Below are positions 1 through 8,394 of a stretch of 64,000 bases of DNA, in pieces. Numbering within the stretch: the stretch's first letter is position 1; every line of letters starts with the position of its first letter. The position numbers were made by a program, and so were the translations under genes. Below the pieces are notes generated by a model, which saw only the letters and a program-made list of their open reading frames with translations, searched no databases and was not told the DNA's origin. Source of the stretch: Halalkalibacter oceani (GTDB lineage Bacteria > Bacillota > Bacilli > Bacillales > Bacillaceae_D); the NCBI RefSeq assembly GCF_023715605.1, contig NZ_JAMBOL010000004.1, forward strand, positions 1 through 64,000, read 5' to 3'.

Positions 1-131
1 TACGAGTCCTCCTTGGTTACTAATTTAAGGGTCCATTTTTGCTTCGAAGCTTTGGACACCTCGTATAATACCAAGAGGGCTCTTTTTTGTTCAATCCTCA
101 AATTTCTTCATTACAGGAATGCTCCTTTACT
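1..131. other. Gene-poor flank of the insertion sequence
   Basis: No open frame with a ribosome binding site is convincing here. A hairpin with GTCCA/TGGAC ends and a GCTTCGAAGC core lies at about 30-56. With the insertion sequence removed, this flank joins directly to the sequence at 1479 onward and still shows no recognisable gene, so the element probably landed in intergenic DNA. Confidence 0.4.
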
Positions 132-139
132 CGAAAGTT
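132..139. repeat. Left target-site duplication of the ISL3 element
   Basis: The octamer CGAAAGTT lies directly outside the left inverted repeat and is repeated exactly at 1479-1486. ISL3-family elements typically create 8-bp duplications, so this marks the insertion point. Confidence 0.9.
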
Positions 140-1478
140 GGATCTCCCCCAAAAAACGTGCTTGAATCTCCCTTTCTCGTATGATAATGGCTATTTGCTC
201 GGCTGTTGACATTCAAGTCGAATGCGTACCGTCATTTTCTCAAGGCATGGAGTACCGTAACTTCTTCTTTTTAAGGTCTTGATCAAGTTATTTGTCCCTT
301 CCAATTTCGCGTTTGTGATCTTGTAGTGAAAATAGTTTAGAAGCTCTTCCTCCCACTGGATTAGTGTTTTGACAACCTTGGAAACTGCGCTGTTCGGAGA
401 GAATTGATAACGGTTCACCCATGCTTGAAAGGCTTGTTTGGCTTGTTGATAGGTTGGCAGATGATACACGCGTCTGAGCGCTTGAGTGGCTTGGTAAAGT
501 TCCTCTAAGCGCCAGTCATGGGTGAACCAGTGAGCTAGTTTCTCACGTTCTTCCTCCTTGAGCGTAGCGGGAGGAGCCATGAGAAGACGCTTGTGCTGCC
601 GAATGGCAAGGTGCTGGGTCGCATACGTCATGGAGTGTTTGCGTGCCCGGTCTAATGCCTGCGTAAGCAATTGAATCACATGAAACTTATCAATGACGAC
701 AGCTGTTTCTGACCAGACTTCTTTGACCGTTTTTGCCATGCCCGGAGCCATGTCCGTCACGATCGCGGTTGGGGGAGAGAACGGGTAACTACGCAGGAGA
801 GCTTGGAGTTCTTCCCGTTTTTTCCCCATCCCCGTCTTCCACACGTGCCCTGTTTCATGATCTTGGAGGCAGACGCCGTACTGATGTCCTTTGCGCAACG
901 CAAATTCATCGAGACAAACGTAGTCCGGGGCTTGGTGGTCTTCGGGGTGGGGGAGCTGCGTTGGAGCCCAGTCATAAAACCAAGTAGACAGGGTACTTTC
1001 CGCGACGCCTGTTTCTTTTGAGACGAGAGCAAACGTTTTTTGATCACAAAGGTTCACCACTAACTGTCTGAAGGTGCTTGTCACCTTGCCTCTTTGAGGG
1101 ATCTGAGGCCAAGACAGACTCCATGTATGACAACAGTCATTACATCTTTGACGAATGACGGGAACTTGAACAAAGAGGATCCCACGTTCCGGAATCCATA
1201 GATGTTTGAGCCGACGGTCTTTTACACGGGCATGCGTGGTGCTCGGTTTACAACAGAGAGGACAAATGTAGCTTTGCAAAGCCGGTGTAAGGGTCGCCAC
1301 CCATCCTCCTTCGATTGATTCAATGGATTTTACATCAAAGCTTGAAAGTCCGATCAGTTCTCTAGTAAACTTAAGAGACAAGCAGAATCTCTCCTTTCTA
1401 GTTTTGGTGTTGGTACCTCTAACTCTAAAGGGAGATTCTGCTTTTTTCAATGTCAAGCACGGCTTTCTGTGGAGAGCC
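140..1478 (-). mobile_element. ISL3-family insertion sequence, complete
   Basis: The element is 1339 bp and carries one transposase on the minus strand. Its ends are imperfect inverted repeats: reading inward, the left end starts GGATCTCCCCC and the right end GGCTCTCCACAG, and 20 of the first 26 positions agree, including a shared CGTGCTTGA. Both ends are flanked by the octamer CGAAAGTT (132-139 and 1479-1486). Intact ends, an intact duplication and an uninterrupted transposase point to a recent and probably still mobile copy. Family assignment rests on the transposase and the duplication length; the exact IS name cannot be given without a database. Confidence 0.92.
191..1381 (-). CDS. ISL3-family transposase
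   Basis: DDE transposase of 396 residues that moves the surrounding element. The N-terminal part has Cys pairs of a zinc-binding segment (CPLCC, then RCNDCC). The catalytic core shows the three acidic sites in family-typical contexts: YVCLDEFALRKG, AIVTDMAPGM and, near the C-terminus, EGTNNLIKTLKRRSYG. The open frame reaches further upstream to 1498, outside the element, so that start cannot be the native one. A TTG at 1381 is preceded at 9 nt by GGAG and begins MSLKFTRELIG, matching where ISL3 transposases usually start. No frameshift or internal stop is seen. Confidence 0.92.
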   Translation of the reverse strand: MSLKFTRELIGLSSFDVKSIESIEGGWVATLTPALQSYICPLCCKPSTTHARVKDRRLKHLWIPERGILFVQVPVIRQRCNDCCHTWSLSWPQIPQRGKVTSTFRQLVVNLCDQKTFALVSKETGVAESTLSTWFYDWAPTQLPHPEDHQAPDYVCLDEFALRKGHQYGVCLQDHETGHVWKTGMGKKREELQALLRSYPFSPPTAIVTDMAPGMAKTVKEVWSETAVVIDKFHVIQLLTQALDRARKHSMTYATQHLAIRQHKRLLMAPPATLKEEEREKLAHWFTHDWRLEELYQATQALRRVYHLPTYQQAKQAFQAWVNRYQFSPNSAVSKVVKTLIQWEEELLNYFHYKITNAKLEGTNNLIKTLKRRSYGTPCLEKMTVRIRLECQQPSK

Positions 1479-1486
1479 CGAAAGTT
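1479..1486. repeat. Right target-site duplication of the ISL3 element
   Basis: Exact copy of the octamer CGAAAGTT found at 132-139, abutting the right inverted repeat at 1478. Confidence 0.9.
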
Positions 1487-2132
1487 GATTTCTTCCAAAA
1501 TTTTTGGAATCTCGATATTTTATGAAAACTCGGACGCGCTTGCTAACGGCTTGTTGTAAAAAAATTAAAATCTACCATACCCTAACTGATTCGAAAAGAC
1601 AATGAACTTCAGGACCTGCTAAAAACCGACCCGTGCTAGGAAAGAGCATTTGGCTATTTTGTTCTCTTCCCGCTCATATTCCACTTTTTGCTGTCACTTT
1701 CAAATTATTTGTTTATGACCTTTTTGTATTTCATACCATTAACCCTGTTGAGCGGAGAGAGCCGTCCAACAGGGTTACGGTTGCCTTTTAAATGTTAAAT
1801 ATTGATTCTTTTGTTTTTAGATTCTGATTCTGCCTTTCCATTCTGAGAAGACGGTCCAATTCAATTGAAGGGGATTTACAATGATTCTGTTTGTATAGCG
1901 GAGAGACACAAATGTCATCATCTTTCATAAAATGTGTATGGAATTTCAACAATTTGTTCAGCACATAGGAAGGAATAGTGAACCCTTTGTAGGAACAGAC
2001 TGAATGATCATATGTTCAAAGAGATTTTATAATATAAAATCCGGTTTTTTCTTCTTCATCGAATCAGGGCCAACAAAACTTTTCTGGCTCTCACTATTCT
2101 GTTTTTGCCACTATGTTAGTAATGGAGCGCGC
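1487..2132. other. Gene-free stretch between the IS element and the YbjQ gene
   Basis: About 650 bases, AT-rich, with no supported gene. The only clear structure is a hairpin at 1741-1776 with a perfect 10-bp stem (AACCCTGTTG pairing with CAACAGGGTT). It lacks a strong T-run on either side, so it may be a terminator relic or another structured element. Confidence 0.5.
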
Positions 2133-2447
2133 CTATGATAATTTGACAGCAGTACCTGTAGCGACAATCATCATCATGCCATCTCGTAATGTCTCGAAGT
2201 CTAGGTCAATCCCGATTACCGCTTCGGCACCCATACGTCTTGCCTTATTCTCCAACTCTCTTAAAGCTTCCTCTCTCCCTTCTTGCAGCTTGCTTTCGTA
2301 CGCCCCGCTTCTTCCTCCAACAATATCCGTGATTGACGCAAAGAAATCCCTAACGACGTTAGCCCCTAAAATAATTTCACTCGTGACGATCCCCAAATAC
2401 GAACTAACCGGTCTTCCTTCGACGATGGTAGTAGTTGTCATAATCAT
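2133..2447 (-). CDS. YbjQ/UPF0145 family protein
   Basis: Small soluble protein of 104 residues belonging to the widespread YbjQ (UPF0145) family, whose members form pentamer-like beta/alpha assemblies of unsettled function. Family features seen are the start [18 protein letters not shown], the central [20 protein letters not shown], the helix [20 protein letters not shown] and the C-terminal [16 protein letters not shown]. Translation from an upstream frame start at 2510 would add 21 residues the family lacks. The ATG at 2447 is chosen because GAGGAG lies upstream, although at a long spacing of about 13 nt. It has no obvious operon partner. Confidence 0.85.
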   Translation of the reverse strand: MIMTTTTIVEGRPVSSYLGIVTSEIILGANVVRDFFASITDIVGGRSGAYESKLQEGREEALRELENKARRMGAEAVIGIDLDFETLRDGMMMIVATGTAVKLS

Positions 2448-2533
2448 CGTACTGTCCCCACTCCTCACAATAAGATAAACGTTCCTTAAATTAATTCGCT
2501 TCTCTATCAAAAAAACCCTTCTTGAAATTGGGT

Positions 2534-2713
2534 CTAATTTCCTTCATCGCTCCTGTTTAGCCAATCATACTGGCTGCTGCCTTGATCGGCTTGTGCCGTG
2601 ACGAGGGCTTCAATGAAACGAGCACGCGCTATAACCGAGGTCAGGAAAATCCGGGTTGATTCTGGCTCCATACCGGGATGACTGGGCCAGTATTGCTTAG
2701 CTTGTTTACTTAC
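2534..2713 (-). pseudogene. Unidentified C-terminal gene fragment
   Basis: A minus-strand frame without a start codon of its own reads QAKQYWPSHPGMEPESTR, continues as an amphipathic helical stretch (IFLTSVIARARFIEAL) and ends [12 protein letters not shown] before a TAG at 2534-2536. The composition looks like genuine protein rather than chance. Upstream it runs into the end of the AlkD gene in another frame, so the 5' part of the original gene is missing. I do not recognise the family. It could also be a very short intact ORF from the internal ATG. Confidence 0.35.
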
Positions 2714-3413
2714 CTAAAGCTAAATAAAAATCTCGCGTCTCCTTGTCAAACTTTTCAATCGCATACCTTAATGTTACTCTGGGCATAGTCGCCGCATGTT
2801 TGTCCAAAAAATGTTTTAATGCATGATTATTCTTTTTACCAGCTTCACGAATCCAGCTTCCTACAGCTTTCTGGATCAACTCTTCTTGATCATTGATAAG
2901 GAGCTCAGCTATTTTAAACGTATCTTCTATCTCTCCCTTTTTAATAAATGCATATGTACTGACAATAGCTGTTCTACGTTCCCATAAGTTCTTAGAGTGC
3001 GCCAATTCATATAAAATATCTCTTGGTTTATCGAGAAGATAGATTCCGACCACTGAAGGAGCAGAGCGATCTACAAAATCCCAATTATTAATTCGTTCAT
3101 GTCTGCGAATATACAAATCAAATAATGCCTTTCGTTCATCATTTGAAAGCTTTTTTTGTTTAGCTTGGTAATCCATAATACTGACAGCCCCCATCCTTAC
3201 TTCATAATAAGGACTTTCCAAGACCTTCTCGATCTCAGACAAAGGCATACCGATGAACTGTTTTGCTAACTGAAAAACCGTGCGCATGTTAAGCCCCAAA
3301 CATAATGTATCAGGATCAGAGCTTTTGAAAAATCGTTTCATTTTTTCCACATTCTGCTCATTTCGCTGCTTTTCTAATTCCTTAATAAAGTCATGTGCAT
3401 AATAATCATTCAT
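2706..3413 (-). CDS. AlkD-like DNA alkylation repair glycosylase
   Basis: DNA glycosylase of the AlkD/HEAT-repeat family (235 residues, the usual size), which excises positively charged alkylated purines without base flipping. The whole chain is built of helical repeats. The AlkD active-site pattern is visible: NNWDFVDRSAP contains the Trp/Asp pair equivalent to W109 and D113 of the Bacillus cereus enzyme, and QKAVGSWIREAGK supplies the later Trp. Start: ATG at 3413 with AGGGG upstream. It appears monocistronic. DNA here is AT-richer than in the middle of the window. Confidence 0.85.
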   Translation of the reverse strand: MNDYYAHDFIKELEKQRNEQNVEKMKRFFKSSDPDTLCLGLNMRTVFQLAKQFIGMPLSEIEKVLESPYYEVRMGAVSIMDYQAKQKKLSNDERKALFDLYIRRHERINNWDFVDRSAPSVVGIYLLDKPRDILYELAHSKNLWERRTAIVSTYAFIKKGEIEDTFKIAELLINDQEELIQKAVGSWIREAGKKNNHALKHFLDKHAATMPRVTLRYAIEKFDKETRDFYLALGK

Positions 3414-3520
3414 GTGTGTGACATCCCCTTTCTTTCATAACACCTAACATTATAATAAAAGATTCCGCTAAATATTTATTTTATATTGCGGCGTTCAATA
3501 TAGGATTGAGGACAGCAGCT

Positions 3521-3563
3521 AAAAATCCCGATTTATCTCAGGAAAAACGGATAAAATCGGGAT
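3521..3563 (-). terminator. Rho-independent terminator after the LCP gene
   Basis: The stem ATCCCGATTT (3525-3534) pairs with AAATCGGGAT (3554-3563). On the minus strand it is followed by a run of five U (3521-3525), placing it just after the LCP stop codon at 3591. Confidence 0.75.
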
Positions 3564-3590
3564 CATGTTTTTAAAATAACACCTATTCAA

Positions 3591-4625
3591 TTAATCCCAT
3601 TCTATTTCGTTATTGATTTTTTCCTGCTCGCCTAATTCCAGTTCCTCTTTTAGCCGTTGAGACGTATTGGATAACCCTTCCTCTGTCGGTATGAAATAGT
3701 AAATATTATTTACTCGTTGATCTTCACCATCAATCTTAAACGTTTTTATAGTGGAAGTATTGATTGAGGCATATGTCTGCTGTAAACGGAAAATTTCCAT
3801 CGGGCTCAGGCTCGTCTTAATGTTCTCTCCTAAAATATTTGCAATTTCGCCAATTTTAAAGAGCGTATTTGTTGAAATTACTTCGTCAATGCTCGCCTTA
3901 ATAAATTGCCGTTGCCTTTCTTCACGCGAATAGACATTATTCACTTCACGTTTCCTCATTCGAACGAAGGCCAAAGCTTCCTCACCATCTAATTTCTTCT
4001 TCCCTTTTGTGAAATAAATTCGTTCTTCATCAACTGAATAGAAATTCTTTTCCCAGAACGGTTCCTTAATATCGACGGTTACGCCGCCCAATACATTGAC
4101 AATATCTTTAAATCCATCAAAATTAACAGCGACATATTCGTCAATCGGTATATCAAGCAATTTTTCTACTTTTTCAACGGTAAGTTTATGACCCCCATGG
4201 TCAAACATAGAACCATACATGTACGCGGCATTTATTTTATGAAAGCCTGCATAGGGGCCGGCCTCTTCTGTTGAAAATTCCACCCTAGTATCTCTTGGGA
4301 TCGTTGTCATTGTTATTTGTTTGGTATTCGGGTTTAACGTTACAACTATTAGTGAATCTGCACGACCATTATGACCACTCGGATCGTAATCATCCACTCC
4401 CATTAATAAAATAGATATTGGGTCCTCACTGCCGACTGTCACTGCTTCTTCTCTAAGCTCAGAATTTCCCTCTGGACGCTCTAACTCTACATAGGCTTCT
4501 TTTGTTGCTCCATATATCGTAATTAGAAAATAAGAAATATATATAACGCCTGCAACAGCCAGTAGTAAAATTCCCCATATTACATTCTTTCTCCATTTTT
4601 TACCTTTTGATACGGAAGTACTCAC
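3591..4625 (-). CDS. LytR-CpsA-Psr (LCP) family cell-wall ligase
   Basis: Membrane-anchored phosphotransferase expected to attach teichoic-acid-like glycopolymers to peptidoglycan. One N-terminal transmembrane segment (about residues 14-36) follows a basic cytoplasmic tail. The extracellular LCP domain shows ILLMGVDDYDPSGHNGRADS, the TIPRDTRVEF segment with catalytic Arg residues, and VRMRKREVNNVYSREERQRQF. Start: the GTG at 4625 sits 8 nt after AGGTGG, while the GTG at 4637 overlaps that binding site. It lies just downstream of a NodB-type deacetylase in the same direction (67-bp gap), so co-transcription is likely. Family members include TagT/U/V and LytR; which one this equals is not clear. 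Confidence 0.88.
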   Translation of the reverse strand: MSTSVSKGKKWRKNVIWGILLLAVAGVIYISYFLITIYGATKEAYVELERPEGNSELREEAVTVGSEDPISILLMGVDDYDPSGHNGRADSLIVVTLNPNTKQITMTTIPRDTRVEFSTEEAGPYAGFHKINAAYMYGSMFDHGGHKLTVEKVEKLLDIPIDEYVAVNFDGFKDIVNVLGGVTVDIKEPFWEKNFYSVDEERIYFTKGKKKLDGEEALAFVRMRKREVNNVYSREERQRQFIKASIDEVISTNTLFKIGEIANILGENIKTSLSPMEIFRLQQTYASINTSTIKTFKIDGEDQRVNNIYYFIPTEEGLSNTSQRLKEELELGEQEKINNEIEWD

Positions 4626-4692
4626 GTATACTACCACCTTTAATTCTAGTATAAAACTGCTACTATTTTTCGAAATCGTATTGTTCTTAATG

Positions 4693-5538
4693 TTAAAAGA
4701 ATTGTACAGGTTTCACTGCTTCATCGATTGCCTTCATCTCATACCCATTATCCTGAAAATACGAGAGCAGTTTTTCTAAATGGGCCATAGTAGTTGATTT
4801 CTCATGCATCAACACGACCAACGGCTTTTTGGAAATGTTGTTTACTTGGTTGATTACATGTTCAACGAATTCACCATTAGTCAGCTTCCAATCCTCTGAA
4901 TCAATATTCCAATCCCACAGAATATGTTGTTCACGCTCAATTACTGCCTTGAAAGGGTCTGTAATGTAAGGAAATGAACCAAAAGGAGCTCTTATTAAAC
5001 GTGTTTCTTGGTCCGTTATTTCTCTAATTGAATCAAGCGTCTCATTCATTTCTCTCGCGAAGTCTTCAGGAGATTTATAGACTTGCGCTACATCATGAGT
5101 GATCCCGTGAGCACCGACGGCGTGACCGCTTTCGACCATCTTTCTTACGATCGTTGAGTTATTTTCGATGTTAGGTTTTAGCATAAAAAAGGTTGCTTTT
5201 GCATCGTAACGATTGAGCAAGTTTACAATTTCCTCTGAAATGGTTGGATGGGGTCCATCATCAAATGTTAAATAGACAACTTTTTCCGACTCCTGTGAAA
5301 TGCTAGTATCGGCGCTTTCTTCTTCCCTTGAATTGTTTTCGATTATTTGACTACTTTTCAAAAATGGGGTTTTTTCTTCATAGGATGCCGCTTCATGCAC
5401 GATGTGATTCTTGTCTGTTGCTTCCTGCTTCTGGCCAATTACCATTGCCCCTAATGAAAAACATATATACAGCATCAGTAAAGCTAAAATTGATGCGGCT
5501 AGTTTTCCTTTCTTGTTTAACTTGTACGTTCTTAACAT
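4693..5538 (-). CDS. Polysaccharide (peptidoglycan) deacetylase, NodB domain
   Basis: Carbohydrate esterase family 4 enzyme, 281 residues. An N-terminal membrane anchor (residues ~12-33) and a short linker precede the NodB domain (~85-275). Catalytic motifs are complete: TFDDGPH (base and metal Asp), GAHGITHD (metal His pair), RAPFGSFP, LWDWNIDSEDW and LVVLMHE. Such proteins de-N-acetylate peptidoglycan GlcNAc or MurNAc outside the membrane and often confer lysozyme resistance. Start: ATG at 5538, with AGGAG at 7 nt. Its neighbours (LCP ligase, two-component system) suggest an envelope-modification group. The exact substrate is unknown. Confidence 0.88.
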   Translation of the reverse strand: MLRTYKLNKKGKLAASILALLMLYICFSLGAMVIGQKQEATDKNHIVHEAASYEEKTPFLKSSQIIENNSREEESADTSISQESEKVVYLTFDDGPHPTISEEIVNLLNRYDAKATFFMLKPNIENNSTIVRKMVESGHAVGAHGITHDVAQVYKSPEDFAREMNETLDSIREITDQETRLIRAPFGSFPYITDPFKAVIEREQHILWDWNIDSEDWKLTNGEFVEHVINQVNNISKKPLVVLMHEKSTTMAHLEKLLSYFQDNGYEMKAIDEAVKPVQFF

Positions 5539-5814
5539 TCTCTCACTCCTAAACTTCTTTGACCGGTTAGCAATTCAGGCAAACCAAAATCAGACAAAAT
5601 CTGCTAAATTCGAATATCCTTTACTATAAAGTAAAGTTATCATAGAAGTTTGACCTACTTGTAAACAAAATGTCACAAGATAATAGTGAGCAGAATAACG
5701 GCATCTTTTGGAGGTAGTAAAAAAGCGAAAGTGAAGGAAGGATACTTAGAATGGTGATTGATTTGATAAGGGAGTGTGCCAATAGAAAACTCCTTTTGAC
5801 ACACTGAAGACTGG

Positions 5815-6939
5815 CTAAAATTCGACAATATAAGCCTGGTCACTGCTGTGGATAATTGGTGCTGCTGAGCTTGGACCTTGAATGGAGGAGGTTTGCTTTC
5901 GACCATAGATAAGAAGGTTGTTGCTAGTTGGACTCCAATACATGTCGATTGGAATGATTCCCTGGTAGACGGGCTCCTGATAGATGATGTTTTTCCCTTG
6001 TAATCTTCCGGCATAAATTGTGTCATTATCATACAAGGAATAAGCTATTTTTTTTCGGTCGTTCGATAATTTGAAAGTGGCTACTTTTTCGAGCAAAGAG
6101 GAAAGCTCTCCATTACGGTGATCATATTCGTATAATGTTTCCCCTTGGCCAATAAACATGAACTGGTCATTTGTTAGCCATACAGGCTTCCCGCCGCCTA
6201 TTTGGTTCTTATATTGAATAGTAATGCCGCTTTCAGTAATCTTTCCCATGAAAATAGTAAATTCCTGACGAGCGTGCGGCCAGCTGGTGATCAACAAACC
6301 TTTTCCATTATCAGAGATGGTAACTCCTGTAAGGGATTCATACTCCACCCCATCTAAAGAATATTTGCGATGAGTACCAGAGGCTGTGTCATATATCCCA
6401 ATGGTAGCGTGATTACGGTCTTTACCACCTATCATCAGATAGCTCACATACCGACTATTATTAGACCATGCAACGTCTTGGAAATAACCACGGTTGTTAA
6501 GTTCAAAATCCCTTATTTCTGTTTTATTTCCGTTAGTCAGTGAAAACAAATTTAAGGAGGCTCTCACCGAATCCACGGTTAATCCAACCATCTTCTTTCC
6601 ATCGGGCGACATTGCTAGATTGAACGTGTTTTCGTCAATCTCTTTTAGAAGCTCAGGTTTTTCATAGGGAGCGGAGAGAGAGTAGAGGTCATTTTGTAAT
6701 GACTCTGAAGACTCGTCTTCTCTAAAAACACCAACGACGGAATCGGAAAAGGACCAGCCAAACAGCTGAGTTAAGCTTGGTAACGAATAAATTGTTTTCA
6801 CTTGAAAAAGTTGGCTATGTGACTCTTCTGCATCTTTTTCTTCTAAATCTGGAATAATTATCGTTTCTGATCTTCCTCCATAACACCCGGAAGCCATTAT
6901 GACGAGAAAGAAGAGTACTATAAGATGTCTCTGTTTCAT
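5815..6939 (-). CDS. Beta-propeller lipoprotein (TolB/WD40-like) linked to a two-component system
   Basis: Predicted lipoprotein of 374 residues. The signal peptide ends in the lipobox IMASGC (Cys 19). The rest looks like a TolB/DPP6-type beta-propeller: repeated blades with phrases such as NLAMSPDGKKMVGLT, DVAWSNNSRYVSYL, GVTISDNGKGLLITSW and DMYWSPTSNNLLIYG. Its ATG overlaps the TGA of the upstream histidine kinase by 4 bp (ATGA), so translation is coupled. That suggests a surface partner or ligand sensor for the kinase; this role is inferred. No enzymatic motif is seen. Confidence 0.7.
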   Translation of the reverse strand: MKQRHLIVLFFLVIMASGCYGGRSETIIIPDLEEKDAEESHSQLFQVKTIYSLPSLTQLFGWSFSDSVVGVFREDESSESLQNDLYSLSAPYEKPELLKEIDENTFNLAMSPDGKKMVGLTVDSVRASLNLFSLTNGNKTEIRDFELNNRGYFQDVAWSNNSRYVSYLMIGGKDRNHATIGIYDTASGTHRKYSLDGVEYESLTGVTISDNGKGLLITSWPHARQEFTIFMGKITESGITIQYKNQIGGGKPVWLTNDQFMFIGQGETLYEYDHRNGELSSLLEKVATFKLSNDRKKIAYSLYDNDTIYAGRLQGKNIIYQEPVYQGIIPIDMYWSPTSNNLLIYGRKQTSSIQGPSSAAPIIHSSDQAYIVEF

Positions 6940-8390
6940 GATGAATTCTCCTCCTTATAAGCGAACTCGACATTGACGACAATATGTTCATCCGTGTTGG
7001 AGATTGTAATTGTTCCTCCATGTTCATCAACGATTGTTTTTACAATACTCAGACCGAGGCCCACGCTTCCTTCCTCAGTGATTTTATGAGTTCCCGCGTA
7101 AAAAGGCTGAAAAAGCTTTGAATACTGATCCGTTTCAAGTGGCGTACTTGGATTTTCGAACCGAAAATGGATACTGTCTTCGGCGATACCGGCTTTAACC
7201 AATATACTTGAAAAGGACGAACTGTATTTAATCGCATTGTCTATGAGATTTATAAAAAGTTGCCTTAATCTGTCCGGCTGACCAGACATGTACAAGTTGT
7301 TTTCAATTGCACAATCTATATTCTTCTTATATCTCTCAGCCCGGAAAGCCATTGATTCGCATACATCCTTTAAAGTTTCACCAGCGTCAACTCGTTCAAA
7401 TGAATGGCTGAAGGAGGTTCTTCTGGATACTTCAAGAAGCTTAATGACCAAATCGTGAAGCCGCTGACTTTCTTCTACAATATGGTTCATTCCTTTGTTG
7501 AAAAATGTATGATCAGCATCCCCTTTTTCTTTAATCATTTTGCCATATCCGATAATAGACGTCAGCGGTGTTTTAAGCTCGTGAGTGATATTATCAAAAA
7601 AACGTTTTTCCTGTTCATTAAGCTCCTTTAGCTGATCCCTGTCTCTTTCAATCGTTGATATCTGATCCCTTATTTTGTTGATCATATCATTGAAATTTTC
7701 TGCTAGGCGCCCAATCTCATCCTGTCTGTTAAAATGGATATCAACATCTAAATTGCCTTTTTTTATTTCGGAGGAGGCTTCAGTCAGTTTAATGATTGGT
7801 TTCGTAATATGTCCAGAGAGAATGTAGGAAAAGAGGAACGCTACACCAAAGATCAAAAGGGCGATGTAAAAAATAAAATTCAAAATCCCGCTACTTTGTT
7901 GATAGAGGAGGTTGAAATCTTTCGCAAACCGTAATATGCCTACTTTTGTACCATCAATGATTACCGGATAAGAGAAACGGATCTCAGCCTGATCCTGCAT
8001 ATAGGTAATATGATAAGCAGATTCACCTGCAATAGCCTGTTTAAGATCGTCATCTCTTTTTCCAGAAAACAAAGTCTCCTCTGAAGAAGACAACAAAACA
8101 CCATCCACTGTATAGACACTAACCTCACTGCCTGTGGCATGAGTTAAATCATTAACCATTTCATCAGCCATATCCATGAAATAAAATTCACTAATTGAAT
8201 ACTGATTAATTAAAAATGCCTGACGAACATACACGTTACTATTTTTCTTTAAATCTACCAGGTCTGAGGTAACGATCTTCTGATTATTGGACCAAATCGT
8301 TTCCTTTACAGTATGATTAAGCACGAGAAAAGAAAGGATAAAAATTAGAAAAAAGCCGAGTAAAAATTTTGCTTTGATCGTTCTCAGCAT
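6936..8390 (-). CDS. Sensor histidine kinase (HAMP, HisKA, HATPase)
   Basis: Membrane sensor kinase of 484 residues. TM1 (~8-26) and TM2 (~165-190) bracket an extracellular sensor of about 135 residues. HAMP follows (KPIIKLTEASSEIKKGN), then HisKA with the phospho-acceptor His in FFDNITHELKTPLTSI, and HATPase with N box (LFINLIDNAIKYSS) and G box (GLGLSIVKTIVDEHGG). Start: ATG at 8390, 9 nt after AGGAGG; an upstream TTG at 8432 would read through the end of the regulator gene. It lies directly after an OmpR regulator and before the beta-propeller lipoprotein. The stimulus is unknown; cell-wall stress is plausible from the neighbours. Confidence 0.92.
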   Translation of the reverse strand: MLRTIKAKFLLGFFLIFILSFLVLNHTVKETIWSNNQKIVTSDLVDLKKNSNVYVRQAFLINQYSISEFYFMDMADEMVNDLTHATGSEVSVYTVDGVLLSSSEETLFSGKRDDDLKQAIAGESAYHITYMQDQAEIRFSYPVIIDGTKVGILRFAKDFNLLYQQSSGILNFIFYIALLIFGVAFLFSYILSGHITKPIIKLTEASSEIKKGNLDVDIHFNRQDEIGRLAENFNDMINKIRDQISTIERDRDQLKELNEQEKRFFDNITHELKTPLTSIIGYGKMIKEKGDADHTFFNKGMNHIVEESQRLHDLVIKLLEVSRRTSFSHSFERVDAGETLKDVCESMAFRAERYKKNIDCAIENNLYMSGQPDRLRQLFINLIDNAIKYSSSFSSILVKAGIAEDSIHFRFENPSTPLETDQYSKLFQPFYAGTHKITEEGSVGLGLSIVKTIVDEHGGTITISNTDEHIVVNVEFAYKEENSS

Positions 8391-8394
8391 TTCT

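Noticed and set aside
1381-1444. Hairpin AGCAGAATCT/AGATTCTGCT near the right end of the ISL3 element taken as the terminal inverted repeat
   Set aside because: The true ends at 140 and 1478 are fixed by the flanking 8-bp duplication; this hairpin is internal, around the transposase start.
2113-2478. 121-codon plus-strand frame opposite the YbjQ gene
   Set aside because: It is the antisense shadow of a well-recognised gene and lacks an RBS.
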